NCBI GenBank assembly: GCA_044425575.1
Contig: JAWXVE010000039.1
Span: 1-20,057 of the forward strand
Length of the DNA stretch: 20,057 nt
From: JAWXVE01 sp044425575
GTDB taxonomy: Bacteria > Bacillota > Clostridia > Lachnospirales > Lachnospiraceae
Reading direction: 5' to 3'
Made by a program: the position numbers and the translations under genes
Part shown: one piece after another, positions 8,221 through 15,363 of the stretch
Layout: the number at the start of each line of letters is the position of its first letter
Position numbering within the stretch: the stretch's first letter is position 1
Notes under the pieces: generated by a model
What the model saw: only the letters and a program-made list of their open reading frames with translations
Database searches by the model: none
What the model was told of the DNA's origin: nothing

Positions 8221-9326
8221 AATATGAATTTTCCATGGCTTTCTCCATATTATTTTACACAATCGTATGTATTTTAGCTATTTGCTGTATGTACATTGCG
8301 GAACATAAAAAGTTGCGAAGGGACCAACATACCTTCTTAATCTTATCCACTATCTTTTTGTTGATTCCAGCTCTATTTCGATATGATGTAGGAATTGATT
8401 ACAGTGGATACTTATATTATGCAGATAATATTGGAGAATTTCAAAGATTACGCGATGCATTAGATTATCGAAAAGTGGAAGATACATTTATTATTCTGAT
8501 GTTTTATTCCAATAAAATATTTGGAACATCACAAATAGGGTTTTCAATCTATGCATTTGCCACCCAGATTTTAATGGTATTGGGAATATGGAATTTCAGA
8601 AAATATGTGCAACCATCTATTAGCTTACTCCTTTACCTCTCTGCTTTATATTGGAGCAGTTTTAATATTTTTAGACAATCACTAGCAATTGCAATTGTAT
8701 TTTATGCAATTAAATATATTGTATTACAAAGAAATTTAATGAAATATTTTGGAATGTTAGCCGTGGCTATATTATTCCATAACTCTGCAATTGTGGCAGT
8801 TATATTGCCAGTTTATTTTAGCAAGAGAAAATATGGAAAGGGAATTTGGTTTCTATTAGATTATGCAATACCCATAACCATGGTGATTTTTGTGCAGTTA
8901 TTTATTCAAATGACAGCATATTTACCGTTTCTATCAAAATATACAGAGGCGTACAGTGCCTACCAATATACCACCCCTCTTAATATGGGATTTTGTGTCC
9001 AAGTAGTCATTTATGGTATGTACATATTATATATCAATACCCATAAAAATACCTTAAGTGAAATGCAATTTTTATTTAACAAAAGTTACTTTTATCAAAT
9101 GATTCATATTATATTGTCCTATGCAGTTGCATCACTTTCAAGAATCACATTATATTTTGCAATTTTCTACCTATTGGCCCTATCTAGTATGTGTGGAAAT
9201 TACCATATATTTAGCAGAAAACAGAGTGTGTATTCCGTGTCAGTAATTGTATTTGCAATATTAATATATTGGTTAACCATGAAAAATAATGGATACGGAC
9301 AATTACCATTTACAATTAGATTATAA
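8217..9326 (+). CDS. epsG: EpsG-like polysaccharide polymerase (Wzy-type membrane protein)
   Basis: This is a 369-residue multi-spanning membrane protein, the probable repeat-unit polymerase of this locus. EpsG-family landmarks are present: RYDVGIDYSGYLYY near residues 56-70, SSFNIFRQSLAIAIVFYAI near 142-160, and LFHNSAIVAVILPVYF near 184-200. The rest alternates hydrophobic spans with short polar loops (roughly ten spans by eye). It starts at GTG 8217, overlapping the upstream gene as GTGA. Its position between glycosyltransferases and beside a Wzx flippase supports the polymerase role; Wzy proteins vary greatly, so this rests on the EpsG-type motifs plus context. Confidence 0.85.
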   Translation: MKYEFSMAFSILFYTIVCILAICCMYIAEHKKLRRDQHTFLILSTIFLLIPALFRYDVGIDYSGYLYYADNIGEFQRLRDALDYRKVEDTFIILMFYSNKIFGTSQIGFSIYAFATQILMVLGIWNFRKYVQPSISLLLYLSALYWSSFNIFRQSLAIAIVFYAIKYIVLQRNLMKYFGMLAVAILFHNSAIVAVILPVYFSKRKYGKGIWFLLDYAIPITMVIFVQLFIQMTAYLPFLSKYTEAYSAYQYTTPLNMGFCVQVVIYGMYILYINTHKNTLSEMQFLFNKSYFYQMIHIILSYAVASLSRITLYFAIFYLLALSSMCGNYHIFSRKQSVYSVSVIVFAILIYWLTMKNNGYGQLPFTIRL

Positions 9327-9345
9327 GAAAGGAAAGGTTATACTT

Positions 9346-10197
9346 ATGAAATTATCCATCATTGTGCCACATTATAATTCACCTATGACTTTACAACAAT
9401 TGTTAGAGACCATACCAGTAAGGGATGAAGTGGAAATTATTGTGGTGGATGACAATAGTAGGAAAGAGAGAGCGGAATATAACCAGTTAATGAATACATA
9501 TTCTAATGTGATATTTCTTGAGAATACCTCTGGGGTAAAGGGTGCAGGAAGCAGTCGCAATATAGGGTTAGATCATGCAACAGGAGATTGGTTACTATTT
9601 GCAGATGCAGATGATTATTTTGTGGAAGGTTTTTGGGAAATCGTAGAAAAGTATATTGATAGTGACACGGATGTCATTTATTTTAGGCCCACAAGTGTTC
9701 ATAAAAATTCAGGAACATTAGCGACAAGACATCTAAGTTATGAGAAGTATGTTGTGGATTATTATAATGATCCACAGGAAATAAATGAGCGTTTACTTAG
9801 ATACCAGTTTATGGTTCCTTGGTCTAAGATGATTCGTCATACATTGGTTCAAATACATCACATAAGATTTGATGAAGTGATTGCATCTAATGATGTAATG
9901 TTCTCCACAAAAGTTGGTTTTTATGCAAGAAAAATCAGTTCAAGTACAGAAGTGATTTACTGCGTGGTTGATTCGGATGAATCCTTGACCAAAACCTTTA
10001 CGAAAGAAATTCATGATGCGAGAACCAATGTAATAATCGAGTATTATTTATTTTTAAAGGAGCGTTTATCCAAAGAAGAATATAGAACCTTATCGAGAAG
10101 TGTAAAATTTGTTTTAACAAATTGCATTCGTCACAAACTTGGCTGTAAGCAGTTTGTAAAAAGTTATATAAAATTAAAAAAGAATAAATTGATTTAA
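9346..10197 (+). CDS. Glycosyltransferase family 2 (GT-A), EpsH/WcaA-like
   Basis: This is a 283-residue glycosyltransferase. Motifs: LSIIVPHYNS at the N-terminus, VEIIVVDDNS (D35, D36), GAGSSRNIGLDHATGDWLLFADADDYF with the metal-binding D87-A-D-D90, and a C-terminal helical part. The ATG at 9346 is preceded by AAAGGAAAGG (9328-9337) 8 bases upstream; an earlier ATG at 9289 would overlap the polymerase gene and add a non-family N-terminus, so I reject it. The last codons and stop lie in a 12-bp direct tandem repeat (10188-10211). It is the fourth glycosyltransferase of the operon; sugar specificity unknown. Confidence 0.88.
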   Translation: MKLSIIVPHYNSPMTLQQLLETIPVRDEVEIIVVDDNSRKERAEYNQLMNTYSNVIFLENTSGVKGAGSSRNIGLDHATGDWLLFADADDYFVEGFWEIVEKYIDSDTDVIYFRPTSVHKNSGTLATRHLSYEKYVVDYYNDPQEINERLLRYQFMVPWSKMIRHTLVQIHHIRFDEVIASNDVMFSTKVGFYARKISSSTEVIYCVVDSDESLTKTFTKEIHDARTNVIIEYYLFLKERLSKEEYRTLSRSVKFVLTNCIRHKLGCKQFVKSYIKLKKNKLI

Positions 10198-10211
10198 CAA
10201 TTGATTTAACA
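10188..10211 (+). repeat. 12-bp tandem duplication at the 3' end of a glycosyltransferase gene
   Basis: ATTGATTTAACA occurs twice in direct succession (10188-10199 and 10200-10211). The gene's stop TAA (10195-10197) is inside the first copy. Because 12 is divisible by three, the second copy holds a second in-frame TAA, so the event is silent. It is probably a replication-slippage duplication. Confidence 0.85.
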
Positions 10212-10246
10212 TAAGAAAGATACAGCAGTTTGGGAGAGTAATAGTG

Positions 10247-11704
10247 ATGAGAAAGTTACAAAAAGAAAAATCGAACATGACCATTAAGAAGGCAACTTAT
10301 ATGAATGCATTTTCAAAATATTCTGTAGTAATTTTGAACTTATTCTTTACGTCCATATTGGCGCGAGTCTTATCACCGCAAGATTATGGCATCGTTGCTG
10401 TTGTAATGGTATTCTCTACTTTTTTCATGATGGTAGCAGAAATGGGTTTGGGGGCCGCTGTCATTCAAAATAAAGAGTTATCTTCGGGTAATGAAGATGG
10501 AATCTATACGGCAACCCTTTATTTAGGTGTTCTCTTTGGTGTTTTATTTGCCCTGTGCTCATTTGTCTTTGTACGACTCTATGAGAATCAAGCTTATTAT
10601 TTCGTAGGAGTGTTACTTGCAATCTATTTGATGCTTAGCATTTTTAATATTGTACCACAGGCAATCTTGTTAAAAGAACGATTGTTTCAGGTCATTGCAG
10701 TTCGCTCCATTATTACTTGTTGCCTTAGTTATGGAGTCGCAATTGTAGTGGCATTTTTAGGAGGTAAATATTATGCAATTCTTGCCCAAATGATTGTAAA
10801 TATTGCAATTGTATTTCTATGGAATTGGAAAAAGTCGAACTTAAAAATTTCAAAGCAAGGAATGGTGGATAGCGTAAAGCTCGTGTTGAATTTCACGGTA
10901 TTTCAGTCCCTATTTAATTTTGTCACCTATTTTGCTAGAAACTTAGATAATTTACTAGTGGGATATGTTATGGGAGATAATCAACTAGGTCTTTATAATA
11001 AATCGTACCAATTAATGAGATACCCTGTGAGCATATTATCAACGGTAATTACTCCAACACTTCTTCCCATGCTTAATGATAGACAATCGGAACGAGAATT
11101 TGTTTTTCGTCAATATAACAAAATAGTAAGAATCTTAATGATACTTGGGATCTACGTCAGTGTGTTTTGCTTTTATGCATCGGAGGAAATTATTTTAATC
11201 ATGTTTGGTGAACAGTGGGAAGGTGCAACAGGTGCTTTTCATTGGTTTTCCGCAGGTATCATCCTACAATTGATTGTAGATGTACGAGGAAGTATGTATC
11301 AAATCTTTGGGGAAACTAAGAAATTAAGTTCTGCTGGAATCATAGAATCCTTCCTAATTGTTGTGGCAATTTGTATTGGAGTAGCAACTAGAAATATTGA
11401 ACAATTATCTATTTGTTATTTGATTGGATTTCTATTTTATTTTCTACATTGCCAATATAGATTAGCAAAAGATTGCTTTCACATACCTGTAAAACGCATG
11501 TTCCAACCATATAAAGTGCCAAGCATTCTTTATATGATTTTGTTTTTAGTCATGTATTTTGTACCAAGTTTAAACAACGTTCTATGGTCGGTGGTGGTAA
11601 AGGGGATTGTGCTTGGAGTTATCTATATAGCCCTTCTAATCATAACAAATGAAATAAAATACATCTGGGTGATGTTTCCGAGCAACATGAAAAAAATAGA
11701 GTAG
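10247..11704 (+). CDS. wzx: Wzx-type polysaccharide flippase (PST/MOP exporter family)
   Basis: This integral membrane protein of about 485 residues should flip the undecaprenyl-linked repeat unit to the outer face. The N-terminus (ATYMNAFSKYSVVILNLFFTSILARVLSPQDYGIVAVV) is the standard opening of the WzxC/TuaB branch. RNLDNLLVGYVMGDNQLGLYNKSYQLMRYPVSIL mid-protein is the conserved central block. About 12-14 hydrophobic spans are visible. GGGAG (10232-10236) lies 10 bases before the ATG at 10247; the GTG at 10244 adds one residue. It is the last gene of the polysaccharide operon. No convincing terminator follows, only a weak inverted repeat (11710-11715 with 11729-11734). Confidence 0.9.
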   Translation: MRKLQKEKSNMTIKKATYMNAFSKYSVVILNLFFTSILARVLSPQDYGIVAVVMVFSTFFMMVAEMGLGAAVIQNKELSSGNEDGIYTATLYLGVLFGVLFALCSFVFVRLYENQAYYFVGVLLAIYLMLSIFNIVPQAILLKERLFQVIAVRSIITCCLSYGVAIVVAFLGGKYYAILAQMIVNIAIVFLWNWKKSNLKISKQGMVDSVKLVLNFTVFQSLFNFVTYFARNLDNLLVGYVMGDNQLGLYNKSYQLMRYPVSILSTVITPTLLPMLNDRQSEREFVFRQYNKIVRILMILGIYVSVFCFYASEEIILIMFGEQWEGATGAFHWFSAGIILQLIVDVRGSMYQIFGETKKLSSAGIIESFLIVVAICIGVATRNIEQLSICYLIGFLFYFLHCQYRLAKDCFHIPVKRMFQPYKVPSILYMILFLVMYFVPSLNNVLWSVVVKGIVLGVIYIALLIITNEIKYIWVMFPSNMKKIE

Positions 11705-11753
11705 GCATTTGCAATTCTCGCAGGTGTTATTGCAGATAAATAATCAGCATTCC

Positions 11754-11782
11754 TTGAAAAAGTATGACAATTGGTATAAGAT
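11754..11782 (+). promoter_or_regulatory. Candidate sigma-A-type promoter for the symporter gene
   Basis: TTGAAA (11754-11759) and TAAGAT (11777-11782) are 17 bases apart in the gap between the flippase and symporter genes. Transcription would begin near 11789, just ahead of the ribosome binding site (GAGGG, 11802-11806). The -10 box matches consensus only moderately. Confidence 0.35.
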
Positions 11783-11813
11783 AGAACCAAATCAGAAGGA
11801 TGAGGGATTAAAG

Positions 11814-11945
11814 ATGGTGAAATATAAGACAACGTATACATTAAATGGAACGCAAGACGATGTTTTTGGTAATCTCCAACAGGAGCTGCAAGATGCACCG
11901 CCTAAGGTTGCAATGCATGCAACTATGTTGACAGAAGATTCGTAA
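11814..11945 (+). pseudogene. N-terminal fragment of the DAACS symporter, cut off by a frameshift
   Basis: A 43-residue reading frame starts at ATG 11814, with GAGGG (11802-11806) 7 bases upstream, and ends at TAA 11943-11945 with ...HATMLTEDS. The next reading frame begins only 4 bases later in the +1 frame with ...RKLLLQSFEEGI. Adding one base near 11939-11942 would join them as ...LTED-(x)-RKLLLQSFEEG. The joined segment of about 75 residues would be a soluble N-terminal domain before the first membrane span of the transporter. So this is the start of the downstream gene, not an independent protein. Whether the shift is a mutation, a sequencing error or programmed cannot be told from the window. 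Confidence 0.65.
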
Positions 11946-11949
11946 ATTA

Positions 11950-13266
11950 TTGTTGCAAAGCTTTGAAGAAGGTATTTCCTATTCTCGGAAAGGGCGTGCC
12001 AATGTAGTTTCTATTAAAGTACATAGTAAAGCGACAAAGTCACTCTATTTGAATCTAGGAGCATTGGTTTTGGCAGTGATTGTAGGACAATTGTTCCGCA
12101 TGTATTTACCAGATAGCATTGGAACGTTTATTAATACAAATCTGTTTACACCAGTCAAAGATATTTTTATGAATATGTTGAATTTAATTGTTGTTCCCGT
12201 TGTCTTTTTCTCCATAGCAAGTTGTGTGGGAAGCTTTAGTAATCTATCTGATTTAGGAAGAATTGGTGGAAAATCCATTGCACTATATATGTTTACTAGT
12301 GTAATGGCAATTGGGAGCGCCTTACTGGCCTATTTTATTTTACCACCTATTGTAGACGGCATTGATGTGGGGAGTGCAGTGGTTACAGAAGTCTCAACAG
12401 TGGAGTTATCTTTAGTGGACACCATTGTGGGGATTGTACCTTCTAATATTATGGATCCATTTGTGAATGCAGACATGCTACAATTGATTTTTCTAGGGTT
12501 ATTAATTGGAGTGGGTACGACCATGCTTGGTGAACAGGGAAAACCTTTGTCCAATTTCATAGAATTATTAAATGAATTATTTATTAAAATAATGGGTGTA
12601 TTTATTAAATTTATGCCGTTTGCTACATTTGCAACAGTGGCAAGTGTAGTATGGAGCTTGGGAATTGGTATTATGATTTCCCTAATGGGACTGATTGCTT
12701 GTTTTGTCCTTGGGCTATGTCTTATAGCAGTGGTATATTCTCTGCTTATTGTTGTGTTGGCCAAGAAGAATCCCTTACCCCTCTTTCGTAAAATTCCATC
12801 TCTTCTTGTGACTGCGTTTGCACTTAGTAGTTCCAATGCAACTTTACCGACTACAATGGATACTTGTGAACATAAATTAGGAATCGACTCCAAAGTTAGT
12901 TCATTTACCTTAGCATTGGGAGCAACTATGAATATGGATGGAACGTGTATTTATACCATGGTGGCATCCCTATTTTTAGCAAATGTATATGGAATTGAAG
13001 TAACGGTACCAATGTTAGTATCTTTATGTGGAGTTGTTCTAGCACTATCAGTAGGAATGCCTGGTATGCCAGGATCAGGATTGATTGCAATCTCTATGGC
13101 AGCAGTACAGTTAGGTTTGCCACCAGATGCAATTGGATTAGTAGTGGGAATCGACCGTTTAGGCGGGATGTTGCGTACCATGAGCAATGTACTAGGTGAC
13201 GTATCCGTGACTACAGTAGTTGCACAATCAGAAGGGCTATTAGATGAAGCTGTTTATAAGCAGTAA
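11950..13266 (+). CDS. DAACS-family cation:dicarboxylate symporter (5' end frameshifted)
   Basis: This is the membrane part of a dicarboxylate/amino-acid:cation symporter, 438 residues from TTG 11950. Family motifs: VPVVFFSIASCVGSFSN, the hairpin-1 serine motif SSSNATLP, NMDGT, GMPGMPGSG (hairpin 2), and RTMSNVLGD in the last helix. In the archaeal homologue GltPh the acidic residue binding the substrate amino group lies three positions before that arginine; here the aligned stretch is IDRLGGMLR, with Gly at that place. E. coli DctA also lacks the Asp there (from memory), so a dicarboxylate without an amino group is the likelier substrate. No ribosome binding site precedes the TTG, and the true start is probably 11814, with a frameshift between. 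Residues before the first span (SFEEGISYSRKGRANVVSIKV) look like part of a soluble domain. Confidence 0.85.
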   Translation: MLQSFEEGISYSRKGRANVVSIKVHSKATKSLYLNLGALVLAVIVGQLFRMYLPDSIGTFINTNLFTPVKDIFMNMLNLIVVPVVFFSIASCVGSFSNLSDLGRIGGKSIALYMFTSVMAIGSALLAYFILPPIVDGIDVGSAVVTEVSTVELSLVDTIVGIVPSNIMDPFVNADMLQLIFLGLLIGVGTTMLGEQGKPLSNFIELLNELFIKIMGVFIKFMPFATFATVASVVWSLGIGIMISLMGLIACFVLGLCLIAVVYSLLIVVLAKKNPLPLFRKIPSLLVTAFALSSSNATLPTTMDTCEHKLGIDSKVSSFTLALGATMNMDGTCIYTMVASLFLANVYGIEVTVPMLVSLCGVVLALSVGMPGMPGSGLIAISMAAVQLGLPPDAIGLVVGIDRLGGMLRTMSNVLGDVSVTTVVAQSEGLLDEAVYKQ

Positions 13267-13314
13267 TCAACACAAGCATAAGATATGTGACCCTATCAGT
13301 AGTGTGTTAGTGTA

Positions 13315-13343
13315 TTGAAAAATTGTAATATAAATGATATTAT
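13315..13343 (+). promoter_or_regulatory. Sigma-A-type promoter of the SecB-like three-gene unit
   Basis: TTGAAA (13315-13320) is separated by exactly 17 bases from TATTAT (13338-13343). Transcription would start near 13350, giving a ~30-base leader before the first ATG at 13380. This is the best promoter match in the window and lets the unit be expressed independently of the symporter gene. Confidence 0.6.
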
Positions 13344-13379
13344 TGTATAGTAGAAACATTTAATGGAGAAAGCAAGCAT

Positions 13380-13847
13380 ATGATGAATAAGGATGAAGGT
13401 ATATATTTGAAATTTCCTTGTGTACTTAGAAAAAAAATGGAAGAACATGTGTTTGATTTTCCGACACAAACAGAGTTTGAGTATGAACCCATATGGGGGT
13501 ATAGATGTATAGAAAGAGAACAAGATGATAATACTGTTGTAGGTAGAAATGATTTTTTATCTAATATAGAAGATTTTATACAAAAAGGGAAGAAAATCAA
13601 AAAAAGACGTGGGCAAACAACTGAACCAGAAGATGATATTAATTATTATGGGGTGTCTTTATTTAAAAATAAAGAAAAGCTTGTCAATATAATGCATTTA
13701 CCAAGGCCAACTAAAAAAATATGTTGTGGATATGTATTTATGGACGGTGGACCACAGGCTACAGACGATCAGCATGTAAATTGGTGGCTTTATGAAGATG
13801 CTGATGTAAGTAGGTTTACAATTGAAAAGGGAGAGAATGATGAATAA
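13380..13847 (+). CDS. Uncharacterised 155-residue protein, first gene of the SecB-like unit
   Basis: I do not recognise this protein with confidence. It is soluble, with no signal peptide or membrane span. It has an N-terminal part with many acidic and aromatic residues, a basic stretch in the middle (KKGKKIKKRRGQ, residues ~64-75 by eye), and a C-terminal block with GVSLFKNKEKLVNIMHLPRP, GYVFMDGGP and HVNWWLYEDADVSRF. The closing H-x2-WW-x-Y-x-D-x-DV pattern reminds me of small proteins of unknown function from mobile elements, but I cannot name a family. GGAG (13365-13368) lies 11 bases before the ATG. Its 3' end overlaps the second gene by 8 bases, so the two are probably co-translated. 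As the first gene of a chaperone-containing unit it could be a toxin, an antitoxin or a client; the sequence does not decide. Confidence 0.8.
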   Translation: MMNKDEGIYLKFPCVLRKKMEEHVFDFPTQTEFEYEPIWGYRCIEREQDDNTVVGRNDFLSNIEDFIQKGKKIKKRRGQTTEPEDDINYYGVSLFKNKEKLVNIMHLPRPTKKICCGYVFMDGGPQATDDQHVNWWLYEDADVSRFTIEKGENDE

Positions 13848-14493
13848 TGAAATGTGTTTTAAAATTGATTCCAAAGAATTATTTTTAGAGCAAGTGTTAG
13901 TAGAATATCACAAAACACCTGTATATTTTGTTTGCAAAGATAATAACGAGGTGTATTATGTTGTATTGTGTGTAGATATAGATGATGAAAAATATATCGT
14001 AGTAGAAACAGAGATAGAGAGATTAGTGAATCTATTTAGAAAAAAAATTACTATGAGGGATATTATTCTTACTGAATTGAAATACTGGGAAATTATTGCG
14101 GGAGATAATTTGTCAGATGACATATGTACTCAGTTGGATATTGAACAAATTAATATGGATGATTTGCCTTATAATAATTCGTATTTTATAGTATTGTCAA
14201 AAGAGCACCAAGAATATTTTGAGTATTTAAAAGATGTTATAATGTCTAATGATACAGAATGGGAAATACTAGAGGCTCCTAATAAAGTAATCAATGAACT
14301 TGATATTCAAATTAGCTATGACAGAACAAATATAAGTGAATATGTGGAAATTAAAAATTTAAAAACCGACGTTATTAAGTCAATTATGGTGAATGCTATT
14401 TTAGAATGCAATGAACAAATTTCTGATAGCAAATACTATGAAGGACGAAATGGAACAACTATATTGGAAAACAATCATTTGATTGCTACATAA
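13840..14493 (+). CDS. Uncharacterised ~217-residue protein, possibly DUF6575-like
   Basis: This is a soluble acidic protein. The N-terminal ~130 residues (VLVEYHKTPVYFVCKDNNEVYYVVL..., YIVVETEIERLVNLFRKKITMRDII, ...EQINMDDLPYNN) follow the pattern I remember for the DUF6575 domain: a short beta-rich start, a repeated 'xIxLRD'-like turn and a late 'DLP'. That match is from memory and tentative. The C-terminal ~80 residues (VINELDIQISYDRTNISEYVEIKNLKTDVIKSIMVNAILECNEQI) look alpha/beta and are unassigned. The start is ATG 13840, with AAGGGAG (13827-13833) 6 bases upstream; ATG 13837 is the alternative. It overlaps the previous gene by 8 bases and is followed 12 bases later by the SecB-like gene. 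It could be a toxin or antitoxin tied to that chaperone. Confidence 0.8.
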   Translation: MNNEMCFKIDSKELFLEQVLVEYHKTPVYFVCKDNNEVYYVVLCVDIDDEKYIVVETEIERLVNLFRKKITMRDIILTELKYWEIIAGDNLSDDICTQLDIEQINMDDLPYNNSYFIVLSKEHQEYFEYLKDVIMSNDTEWEILEAPNKVINELDIQISYDRTNISEYVEIKNLKTDVIKSIMVNAILECNEQISDSKYYEGRNGTTILENNHLIAT

Positions 14494-14505
14494 GAGGTGA
14501 AAATT

Positions 14506-14910
14506 ATGGAAAAAAATATTAATAGTGTTTTATCAATGGATAAATTAATATTTGATGAAATCAACTTTGAACGAATTGGTTTCAAAAAGGATTCATCAGA
14601 ATTTGACTTTAATATAGAAGTGCTTATAGGATTTAATACTAAATTGGGAACTTATAAAGTTACAATTAAGATGCTAGGAGAAAAAAGTGAGGAATATAGG
14701 TTGAATATTGCACTGACAGGATTTTTCTCATTCAACGGAGGAGAAGATGTTATCGGGGATATTCCAAAAAGTGAGTTGATTGAAAAAAATGCTGTTGCTA
14801 TCATGATGCCATATTTACGCAGTCAAGTTTCTTTGATTACAGCACAACCTAATGTTGATTGTGTAATATTACAACCATTTAATATTAATAGTATGTTATC
14901 AACAGATTAA
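14506..14910 (+). CDS. SecB-like chaperone (TAC-type candidate)
   Basis: This 134-residue protein has the C-terminal signature of SecB: EKNAVAIMMPYLRSQVSLITAQPNVDCVILQPFNINSML (residues 94-131, read in pieces), which aligns with the SecB 'N-x3-L-FPYAR-x2-(I/V)S-L-(T/A)-x-FP-x2-L-PVNF-x-L' region. The upstream strands (FNIEVLIGFNTKLGTYKVTIKML, YRLNIALTGFFSF) fit the four-stranded sheet that binds unfolded clients. SecB proper is a proteobacterial export chaperone of about 155 residues. In Gram-positives and mycobacteria, solitary SecB-like proteins such as Rv1957 are known as the chaperone of toxin-antitoxin-chaperone systems. The start is ATG 14506 because AGAGGTGA (14493-14500) lies 6 bases upstream. 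It is the last gene before a terminator. Confidence 0.72.
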   Translation: MEKNINSVLSMDKLIFDEINFERIGFKKDSSEFDFNIEVLIGFNTKLGTYKVTIKMLGEKSEEYRLNIALTGFFSFNGGEDVIGDIPKSELIEKNAVAIMMPYLRSQVSLITAQPNVDCVILQPFNINSMLSTD

Positions 14911-14922
14911 TAAATGTTAAGT

Positions 14923-14950
14923 AAAAGGCCAACGTTGTTGGTCTTTTTTT
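14923..14950 (+). terminator. Rho-independent terminator of the SecB-like unit
   Basis: AAAAGGCCAAC (14923-14933) pairs with GTTGGTCTTTT (14937-14947), with one G-T wobble, around a 3-base GTT loop, and the T-run continues to 14950. It closes the three-gene unit 12 bases after the SecB-like stop codon. Confidence 0.85.
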
Positions 14951-14983
14951 GTACCCCAAATTAAGAAGACAGGAGGTGAATGC

Positions 14984-15363
14984 GTGGAATTTAAAGTGAA
15001 AGAACAAAGTCCCAGAGTAATCCATACGAAAAAAATATGGATATCCATGTGAAAAAGAAACCAGAGGATAGTGAGAAAATTAATGTGACAAAGCAACGAG
15101 GCAAGCAGAAGTTTCAAGAGGATAGAAGAAAGCAAGTATCTAAGAAGTCTAATAAGGGAACTATGAAATCTGTTTCTAAAAAAGCAGCGAAGAAGCAAGT
15201 TAAGAGATAAACAAAGAACGTCGCAAAGATCACCACGAAGGTAGCTACAAAGACCACCACCAAGGTTGCGACAACAGTGGCAGTTAGTGCAGCAGGCTCT
15301 ACTGTGCTTACACCAGTTGGTGGTGTGGCGGTGGGATATTTAGCAGGGAGTCGATATGTGTAA
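14984..15363 (+). pseudogene. Decayed N-terminal fragment of a clostridial ICE protein (CD1108-like)
   Basis: A near-perfect ribosome binding site (AGGAGGTGA, 14971-14979) precedes GTG 14984, which begins MEFKVKEQSPRVIHTKK. The frame breaks in a run of seven A (15029-15035); one extra A would restore it into ...MDIHVKKKPED..KVTKQRGKQKFQEDRRKQ. That frame meets a TAA at 15208-15210 but stays open beyond it as a Thr/Lys/Ala-rich stretch ending STVLTPVGGVAVGYLAG, then stops at 15361-15363. Lys-rich soluble start, 'KQ-x-KFQ-x-DRR-x-Q', Thr/Lys repeats and a Gly/Val-rich segment match my memory of the large conjugation-module membrane proteins of clostridial ICEs (CD1107/CD1108 type), which are far longer. 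The identification is by pattern only. Confidence 0.6.

Noticed and set aside
11710..11734. TGCAAT/ATTGCA inverted repeat after the flippase gene as a terminator
   Set aside because: It has a six-base stem, a 13-base loop and no T-run, so I do not call a terminator for the polysaccharide operon.
11709..11813. Extension of the symporter fragment upstream to TTG 11709
   Set aside because: The added 35 residues look non-coding, and a good ribosome binding site with ATG lies at 11802-11816; the stretch also holds a likely promoter.
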